From: Pseudonocardia phyllosphaerae
Lineage (GTDB): Bacteria; Actinomycetota; Actinomycetes; Mycobacteriales; Pseudonocardiaceae
Assembly: GCF_046546475.1 (NCBI RefSeq)
Contig: NZ_JBKGXS010000003.1
Location: 186,001-250,000, forward strand
DNA length: 64,000 nucleotides
Direction of reading: 5' to 3'
Under the pieces are notes generated by a model. The model worked only from the letters and a program-made list of their open reading frames with translations, searched no databases and was not told the origin of the DNA. Positions 59,421 to 64,000 of the stretch are shown here, one piece after another. Within the stretch, counting starts at the first letter, position 1; every line of letters starts with the position of its first letter. The position numbers and the translations under genes were made by a program.

Positions 59421-60178
59421 GCACCGTGTCCGATCCCCGTATCCGCATCGACCACGCCTCGGTCGACTTCCCGATCTTCGACGCCAAGTCGCGGTCGCTG
59501 AAGAAGGCCGTCCTCGGCCGGGCCGGTGGCCGCATCGGCACCGACTCCAAGGTGCCGATCATCGAGGCGCTCTCGGACATCACGCTCAAGCTCGACAAGG
59601 GCGCCCGAGTCGCGCTCGTCGGGCACAACGGCGCAGGCAAGTCCACCCTGCTGCGCCTGATGGCCGGCATCTACGAGCCGACCCGCGGCCGTTCGGCGGT
59701 GCAGGGCAAGGTCGCGCCGATCTTCGACCTGGCCGTCGGCATGGACCCGGAGATCTCCGGCTACGACAACATCGTCATCCGCGGGCTGTTCCTCGGCATG
59801 TCCCGCAAGCAGATGGAAGCGCGGATCGAGGACATCGCCGAGTTCACCGAGCTCGGCGACTATCTGGAGATGCCGCTGCGCGCGTACTCGACGGGTATGC
59901 GGGTCCGGCTGGCACTCGGCGTCGTGACCTCGATCGACCCGGAGATCCTGCTGCTCGACGAGGGCATCGGCGCGGTCGACGCGGAGTTCCTGGCCCGGGC
60001 CCGCGGACGCCTGCACGAGCTCGTCGACCGCTCCGGGATCCTGGTCTTCGCCTCGCACTCCGACGAGTTCCTCTACGACCTGTGCGACACCGCGTTGTGG
60101 ATGGAGCAGGGCGAGATCAAGGGCTACGGCCCGCTCGACGAGATTCTGGCCGAGTACAAGGGGCGTTCGCTCTCGTGA
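59417..60178 (+). CDS. wzt: ABC transporter ATPase of galactan export
   Basis: A 253-residue ATPase. Walker A is GHNGAGKST at 69-77, the signature is YSTGMRVRLALG starting at 157, and Walker B is ILLLDE with D181/E182. The GGRIGTDSKVPIIEALSDITL segment is typical of O-antigen/galactan-type Wzt proteins. There is no C-terminal sugar-binding domain, as in the mycobacterial homologue. Start GTG 59417 overlaps the permease stop by 4 bases and its own stop overlaps the next start by 4, so all three are translationally coupled. Confidence 0.9.
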   Translation: MSTVSDPRIRIDHASVDFPIFDAKSRSLKKAVLGRAGGRIGTDSKVPIIEALSDITLKLDKGARVALVGHNGAGKSTLLRLMAGIYEPTRGRSAVQGKVAPIFDLAVGMDPEISGYDNIVIRGLFLGMSRKQMEARIEDIAEFTELGDYLEMPLRAYSTGMRVRLALGVVTSIDPEILLLDEGIGAVDAEFLARARGRLHELVDRSGILVFASHSDEFLYDLCDTALWMEQGEIKGYGPLDEILAEYKGRSLS

Positions 60179-61101
60179 CGGCGGGGCCGCTTCCGCCCGG
60201 CTCGGTCGTCGGCGTCGTCGTGACGCGGCACCGGGCCGACATGCTGGTCGACTCGCTGACCGCACTGGCGAAGCAGAGCCACCCGCTCGCGCACCTGATC
60301 GTCGTCGACAACGGGCCGGACCAGCCCGCCCGCGACGCCGTCGACGCCTGCCCGCTGCCGACGACCTGGCTGCCGTCGTGGCGCAACCTCGGCGGGGCAG
60401 GCGGCTTCGCGCTCGGCATGCTGCACGCGCTCGCCCTGGGCGCCGACTGGATCTTCCTGGCCGACGACGACGGTCACGCCGCCGACGAGAACACCCTCGC
60501 CACCCTGCTCGACGTCGCCCGCCGGCGGGACCTGGCCGCGGTGTCCCCGGTGGTCGTCGACAAGGCCGATCCCGACCGGCTGGCCTTCCCGCTCCGGCGC
60601 GGTCTGACCTGGCACCGCACCCGCAGCGCACTGCTCTCCGCCGACGGCGAGGGCGACGACGAGCTGCTCCCCGGCATCGCCAGCTTCTTCAACGGCGCGC
60701 TGTTCCGGGCGTCGACGCTGGAGGTCGTCGGGGTGCCGGACCTGCGGCTGTTCGTCCGCGGTGACGAGGTGGAGCTGCACCGGCGGATGCGCCGCTCGGG
60801 CCTGCCCTTCGGGACCGCGCTGCGTGCCGGCTACCTGCACCCCTACGGCTCCGACGAGTTCAAGCCGATGCTCGGCGGGCGGCTGCACGCCCAGGACCCG
60901 GGTGACCCCGTCAAGCGGTACTACACCTACCGCAACCGGGGGTACCTGATGGCCCAGCCGGGGATGCGGCGGATCGGCCTGCTGGAGCTGCCGCGTTTCG
61001 CCTGGTACTTCCTGGTGACCAAGCGCGACCCCCGGGCCTTCCGGGACTGGCTGACCCTGCTCAAGCAGGGCCGCGACGAGCGCTTCCACCGCGCCCCGTA
61101 G
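60175..61101 (+). CDS. glfT1: Galactofuranosyltransferase GlfT1-like
   Basis: A 308-residue GT2 glycosyltransferase. VVGVVVTRHRADMLVDSL begins the GT-A fold, NLGGAGGFALGMLHAL is the GlfT/rhamnosyl-galactofuranosyl signature, FLADDDGH is the DxD metal site, and FVRGDEVELHRRMRRSG is the catalytic base region. In mycobacteria GlfT1 adds the first galactofuranose units to the rhamnosyl linker of arabinogalactan. Position beside wzm-wzt supports this. GTG 60175 overlaps the wzt stop. Confidence 0.9.
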   Translation: MTAGPLPPGSVVGVVVTRHRADMLVDSLTALAKQSHPLAHLIVVDNGPDQPARDAVDACPLPTTWLPSWRNLGGAGGFALGMLHALALGADWIFLADDDGHAADENTLATLLDVARRRDLAAVSPVVVDKADPDRLAFPLRRGLTWHRTRSALLSADGEGDDELLPGIASFFNGALFRASTLEVVGVPDLRLFVRGDEVELHRRMRRSGLPFGTALRAGYLHPYGSDEFKPMLGGRLHAQDPGDPVKRYYTYRNRGYLMAQPGMRRIGLLELPRFAWYFLVTKRDPRAFRDWLTLLKQGRDERFHRAP

Positions 61102-61148
61102 CTCCTGAACTCGCCGCAGGGGCGGATGGCGCGGCTCCCCAGGGTGCG

Positions 61149-61217
61149 GCGTTCCCACACCCCTCTGCCGCAGTGCACAGCCCTGCGCCGGTTCCCACAC
61201 CCGTTATTTCGGGTGTG
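61149..61217. repeat. Left 69-bp inverted-repeat arm
   Basis: Perfect reverse complement of 62315-62383 over all 69 bases. It contains two copies of GTTCCCACACCC (61151 and 61191) and an inner hairpin CACACCCG/CGGGTGTG (61196-61217). It starts 47 bases after the glfT1 stop. Confidence 0.97.
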
Positions 61218-61244
61218 CGAACCCCCGCAGGGGTGTGTCGTCGG

Positions 61245-61324
61245 TTGTCCACAGGCCCCGGAGCTGTCCACAGCGTCGGTGATCGTGGCTCCACCACCCC
61301 TCCAGCGGGGCAACGTCGTCCACA
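61245..61324. promoter_or_regulatory. Three DnaA-box-like 9-mers in the cassette leader
   Basis: TTGTCCACA at 61245-61253 is an exact match to the actinobacterial DnaA box. CTGTCCACA (61264-61272) and TCGTCCACA (61316-61324, touching the start codon) differ by one base each. All are on the same strand. Confidence 0.5.
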
Positions 61325-62328
61325 TGGACTCCCACCTGCTCACCCGGCCCGATCCCGGCGGTCTGCTCCGGCGCGACGCGCTGCGCGGCAGCGGGCACTC
61401 CGACGACGAGATCGACCGGCTGATCCGGACGGGAGTGCTCGTCCCCGTCCGACGTGGCACCTACCGGCTCGCGTCGGCCGAGCCACCGGCGACCTCCGAG
61501 GCCATGCACGCGTTGCGAGCCCGTGCCGCCGCGCCCGACCTCGCGCCGGACGCGGTGTTCGGTTTCGCCACGGCCGCCGTGCTGCTCGGCCTGCCGCTGT
61601 GGCGGGTACGGCTCGACACGGTGCACCTGCTGCGACCACGTCCCAACGGGGCCCGGACCCGCGGCGGGCTGCAGGTGCACAGCGGCAGGCTCCCGCCCGA
61701 CGACGTCGCCGTGCTCGACGGGCTCCGGGTGACCACCGCCGCACGTACCGCGGTCGACCTCGCACGCACGCTCGCGCCCGAGCAGGCGCTCGTCCCCCTC
61801 GACGCGGCGCTGCAACGCGCCGTCGTCGCCACCCGCACCGCTCGCCACGACCCCGCCGCAGCGACGTCCGAGCAGGTCACCGAGGTCCTGCTCCGCACGG
61901 GCCGGACGCACGGGGCACCGGCAGCCCGCCGGCTCCTCGCCCTCGCCGACCCGCTGTGCGAGAGCCCCGGTGAGTCCCGCAGCCGTCTACGGATGCACCT
62001 GGCGGGCCTCCCGGCACCGGTCACCCAGTGGCCGGTGCCGGGCACCTCGCACCGGGCCGACTTCGCCTGGCCCGAGCTCGGCGTCGTCGGGGAGTTCGAC
62101 GGGCGGCTCAAGTACGGCCGGTCGCTGCGCCCGGGGGACGACGTCAACGAGGTGCTCTGGCGGGAGAAGCGCCGCGAGGACCGGATCCGCGAGACCGGCC
62201 TCGGCGTCATCCGCTGGATCTGGCTGAACATCGACGACGACGGACCCGACGGCATGGTCCCGCGCCTCGGCCGGCTCCTTCTCGGACCCGGCTTCACACC
62301 CCTCCGCCGGTCGTCACACCCGAAATAA
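61324..62328 (+). CDS. AbiEi-like plus DUF559 (PD-(D/E)XK-like) protein
   Basis: A 334-residue protein. Residues about 10-170 resemble the AbiEi-type antitoxin fold: a winged helix (LLRRDALRGSGHSDDEIDRLIR), VRRGTYRLA, a helical part and LRVTTAARTAVDLARTL. Residues about 205-325 resemble DUF559/very-short-patch-repair endonucleases. They carry ESPGESRSRLRM (E217), HRADFAWPE (D246) and VVGEFDGRLKYG (E257, D259, K263), a plausible PD-(D/E)XK site. The family is common and multi-copy in actinobacteria. Here the stop codon TAA (62326-62328) lies inside the right inverted repeat, so the last codons belong to the repeat. The ATG is followed by a normal frame; no ribosome site is obvious. Confidence 0.82.
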   Translation: MDSHLLTRPDPGGLLRRDALRGSGHSDDEIDRLIRTGVLVPVRRGTYRLASAEPPATSEAMHALRARAAAPDLAPDAVFGFATAAVLLGLPLWRVRLDTVHLLRPRPNGARTRGGLQVHSGRLPPDDVAVLDGLRVTTAARTAVDLARTLAPEQALVPLDAALQRAVVATRTARHDPAAATSEQVTEVLLRTGRTHGAPAARRLLALADPLCESPGESRSRLRMHLAGLPAPVTQWPVPGTSHRADFAWPELGVVGEFDGRLKYGRSLRPGDDVNEVLWREKRREDRIRETGLGVIRWIWLNIDDDGPDGMVPRLGRLLLGPGFTPLRRSSHPK

Positions 62329-62383
62329 CGGGTGTGGGAACCGGCGCAGGGCTGTGCACTGCGGCAGAGGGGTGTGGGAACGC
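62315..62383. repeat. Right 69-bp inverted-repeat arm
   Basis: Perfect reverse complement of 61149-61217. It encodes the last five codons' end and the stop of the enclosed gene, then runs 55 bases further to 38 bases before the gtrA stop. Confidence 0.97.
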
Positions 62384-62421
62384 GGCGCGGCGGCAGCTGC
62401 TGGACGCCACCGGGTCGCTCG

Positions 62422-62877
62422 TCAGGCGGCGGGGCGGGCCTTGAAGACGACGGTCCGCAGCATGACGAAGTTGATCGCCGTGGCGGTCGCCTGCGCGACG
62501 AACCAGGCGGCGGACTCGGCGTAGGGGAAGGTCGGCGGCAGCAGGTGCAGGACCAGCGAGTTGACGCCGACGTTGACGGCGAAGGTGGTCGCGTAGAGCG
62601 CCACGAAGGCGGCGAAGCGGCCCTTGCCGGTGGTGCCGGCGTCGTCGAAGGTGAAGCGCTTGTTCAGCAGGTAGGCCGTCGTGGTGCCGAGGATGAAGCT
62701 GATCCCCTTGGACACCGGCACGTACCAGCCCAGGGCCAGCAGCCCGTGGTAGACGCCGAAGTCGACGATCGCGGCCAGCACGCCGATGACGACGAAGCTG
62801 CCCAGCTGGCGGACCAGGCCGTTGCGCCCGGAGGGCGTGGCCGTGGAGTCGGCCCGCGGGGGCTCGGTTGCGGTCAC
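62422..62877 (-). CDS. GtrA-family membrane protein
   Basis: A 151-residue protein with four helices: LGSFVVIGVLAAIVDFGVYH, FILGTTTAYLLNKRFTF, and two more. This is the GtrA fold of small flippase-like proteins. In mycobacteria a GtrA protein (Rv3789) lies in the arabinogalactan locus and aids arabinan assembly, so the location beside glfT1 fits a cell-wall role. GTG 62877 is chosen; upstream codons read as low-complexity Arg/Pro and are unlikely to be translated. Confidence 0.85.
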   Translation of the reverse strand: MTATEPPRADSTATPSGRNGLVRQLGSFVVIGVLAAIVDFGVYHGLLALGWYVPVSKGISFILGTTTAYLLNKRFTFDDAGTTGKGRFAAFVALYATTFAVNVGVNSLVLHLLPPTFPYAESAAWFVAQATATAINFVMLRTVVFKARPAA

Positions 62878-63084
62878 GGCTGACGAGGGTAGTGGCGACC
62901 CCCGCTCGCCCTGTGGCCGACCCGCCCGGACGCTTCGGCACGCCTCGCGGCGTCCCGGTCGCCGCGGCTCCCGGCGATCCGGGCCGGGAAGGATCTCGCC
63001 CGACTTCTGGACACCCCCTCCCGGTTTGCGGTACAAAGTTCACGTCATTGCAGATGAGTTGGCCGTGCCTTCTGAGGGGGAGTC

Positions 63085-63696
63085 ATGGACGAGCGACCGA
63101 TCACCGACCTGGACGAGCAGCCGCCGGCGTCGCCCGCCGACGCGCTGGCGATCATTGAGCGCGAGCAGAACCAGAACTGGAGCCGGGCGTTGAGCCCGTT
63201 CTTCCTGCTCTGGGGCCTGATCTGGCTGGTCATCGGCGTCGCCTGGTTCGGCGCCAACACCGGCTATTGGGGCGCGGTCGTCGCTCTGGTCACGACGGCG
63301 GTCGTGATCGTCGGCGGGAGCGTCACCAGCGGTGTCCTCGGCGCCCGGATGAGCCGCGGGGTGGTCGGGCCGTCCAGCACGTCCGGCGCGATGTACGGGT
63401 TCGCCTGGTTCGGCGCAATGATCGGGGTCGCCGTCATCACCTCGGCCATCGACGGTGCGACCGGGCCGTTCGGGGCGAGCCTGTACCCGGTGGTCTTCGT
63501 GTTCGTGGTCGGCGTGCTCTACACCGCCACCGGGGCGTTCCACCGCAGCACCGTGGACTACGTCCTGGGGTTCGTGGTGCAGGCCGTCGCACTCGTCACG
63601 CTGTTCACTCCTTCGCCGTGGGAATCACTGGTCATGGGCATCGGAGGCGGCGGCGCGATGATCGTTGTCGGACTCCTGCGCCGGAGCACCCGGTGA
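63085..63696 (+). CDS. Membrane protein coupled to a winged-helix regulator
   Basis: A 203-residue protein. A polar N-terminus (about 1-36) precedes six or so hydrophobic segments (FFLLWGLIWLVIGVAWFG, AVVALVTTAVVIVGG, AMYGFAWFGAMIGVAVI, VVFVFVVGVLYTATGAFH and others). No family is recognised. GAGGGGGAG sits before ATG 63085. The stop shares GTGA with the regulator that follows, so they are coupled; such pairs often couple a membrane sensor or exporter with its regulator. Confidence 0.78.
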   Translation: MDERPITDLDEQPPASPADALAIIEREQNQNWSRALSPFFLLWGLIWLVIGVAWFGANTGYWGAVVALVTTAVVIVGGSVTSGVLGARMSRGVVGPSSTSGAMYGFAWFGAMIGVAVITSAIDGATGPFGASLYPVVFVFVVGVLYTATGAFHRSTVDYVLGFVVQAVALVTLFTPSPWESLVMGIGGGGAMIVVGLLRRSTR

Positions 63697-64000
63697 CCGA
63701 GCTCGACCCGGTGATCCACGCCCAGGCCCGGCTGCGGGTCTGCGCCACGCTCGCCTCGCTGGCCGACGGCGATCGGATCACGTTCCCGCGGCTGCAGGAG
63801 CTGCTCGGGATGACCGCGGGCAACCTGTCGACGCACCTGCGCAAGCTGGAGGACGCCGACTACGTCGCGATCACCAAGGCGCACCAGCGGCGGACCCCGG
63901 TCACCTACGTCGAACTGACGAGAACCGGACGGCGCGCGTTCGAGGACTACACCGCGTCGCTGCGCGAGCTGCTGAATCCGCAGGTCACCGAGGCAGGTAC
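63693..64000 (+). CDS. Winged-helix transcriptional regulator (cut by window edge)
   Basis: At least 102 residues are visible with no stop before the window end. ARLRVCATLASLADGDRITFPRLQELLG begins the wing domain. MTAGNLSTHLRKLEDADYV is the recognition helix region, and RTPVTYVELTRTGRRAFEDY is the wing, the pattern of the MarR/HTH_27-type regulators that dimerise through the C-terminal helix. GTG 63693 overlaps the stop of the membrane-protein gene by 4 bases. Probable autoregulation of the pair. Confidence 0.85.
   Translation, partial: MTELDPVIHAQARLRVCATLASLADGDRITFPRLQELLGMTAGNLSTHLRKLEDADYVAITKAHQRRTPVTYVELTRTGRRAFEDYTASLRELLNPQVTEAG

Larger units (their letters stand above)
61149..62383 (+). 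mobile_element. Inverted-repeat-flanked single-gene cassette (putative selfish element)
   Basis: A 1235-bp unit of one gene between perfect 69-bp inverted repeats, with a further diverged repeat zone inside each arm (around 61218-61237 and 62292-62314). No transposase-like DDE or tyrosine recombinase motif is present. It lies between glfT1 and gtrA, genes that are near neighbours in the cell-wall loci of related organisms, so it looks inserted. No clear target duplication is visible. Confidence 0.65.

Noticed and set aside
61102..61320. Interpreting the left repeat as an ordinary glfT1 terminator
   Set aside because: The partner of the 69-bp arm is 1.1 kb away, and only the short inner CACACCCG hairpin could terminate transcription.

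Overview
The window is about 72% G+C, with strongly G/C-biased third codon positions, many GTG starts and frequent 4-nt start/stop overlaps. This is typical of a high-GC actinomycete. A galactan-export and galactan-priming trio (wzm-wzt-glfT1) next to a GtrA-family gene implies an arabinogalactan cell wall, so a member of the Pseudonocardiales (Pseudonocardia-like) is the best guess. That is inference from gene content; no rRNA is present.

Layout. 1-16.4 kb: a cut ferric-reductase-like gene, trpBA, an MFS transporter with a divergent GntR regulator, mscL with an unusual Gln-rich tail, a macrolide-type glycosyltransferase, redox enzymes, an amino-acid permease, and a formamidase locus (fmdA-fmdB) whose start region has an operator-like palindrome. 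16.4-18.8 kb: a LysR regulator and two tandem paralogous small secreted His- and Asn/Gln-rich proteins, each followed by a strong hairpin terminator. 18.8-24.5 kb: an accessory island made of a doubly frameshifted IS5-like element, then a clearly lower-GC four-gene operon, then two gene remnants including a truncated tyrosine integrase, ending at tRNA-Arg(ACG) and tRNA-Ser(GCT). The operon encodes a BacA-type prephenate-decarboxylase-like protein, an unrecognised protein with a HDYYHH motif, a branched-chain-type aminotransferase and a YczE-like membrane protein. It looks like a compact, horizontally acquired pathway for a prephenate-derived non-proteinogenic amino acid.

24.6-49.2 kb: acetoacetyl-CoA synthetase, a dienelactone-hydrolase-like protein that has lost its catalytic residues, a HisC/Pat-type aminotransferase, an atypical orphan response regulator, a membrane-anchored GH16 glycosidase, M3 and M18 peptidases, a GMC oxidoreductase, a large secreted esterase-like protein, a flavin monooxygenase, SRPBCC/DinB/DUF6194-type small proteins, a diiron oxygenase with a palindromic operator, secreted DUF3558/DUF4232-like proteins, a membrane acyltransferase and tRNA-Ser(TGA).

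49.3-64 kb: a methyltransferase divergent from an AraC regulator, a secreted phosphatase-type protein, a YpfJ-type metalloprotease, a TetR/hydrolase divergent pair around a near-perfect operator palindrome, an SGNH hydrolase preceded by seven 10-bp tandem repeats, a GNAT acetyltransferase, a quinone oxidoreductase, and the cell-wall operon wzm-wzt-glfT1. Between glfT1 and gtrA lies a discrete unit: one gene (AbiEi-like N-terminus plus a DUF559/PD-(D/E)XK-like C-terminus) bounded by perfect 69-bp inverted repeats, with three DnaA-box-like 9-mers in its leader. It is a strong candidate for an undescribed mobile or selfish element. The window ends with a membrane protein translationally coupled to a winged-helix regulator that runs off the edge.
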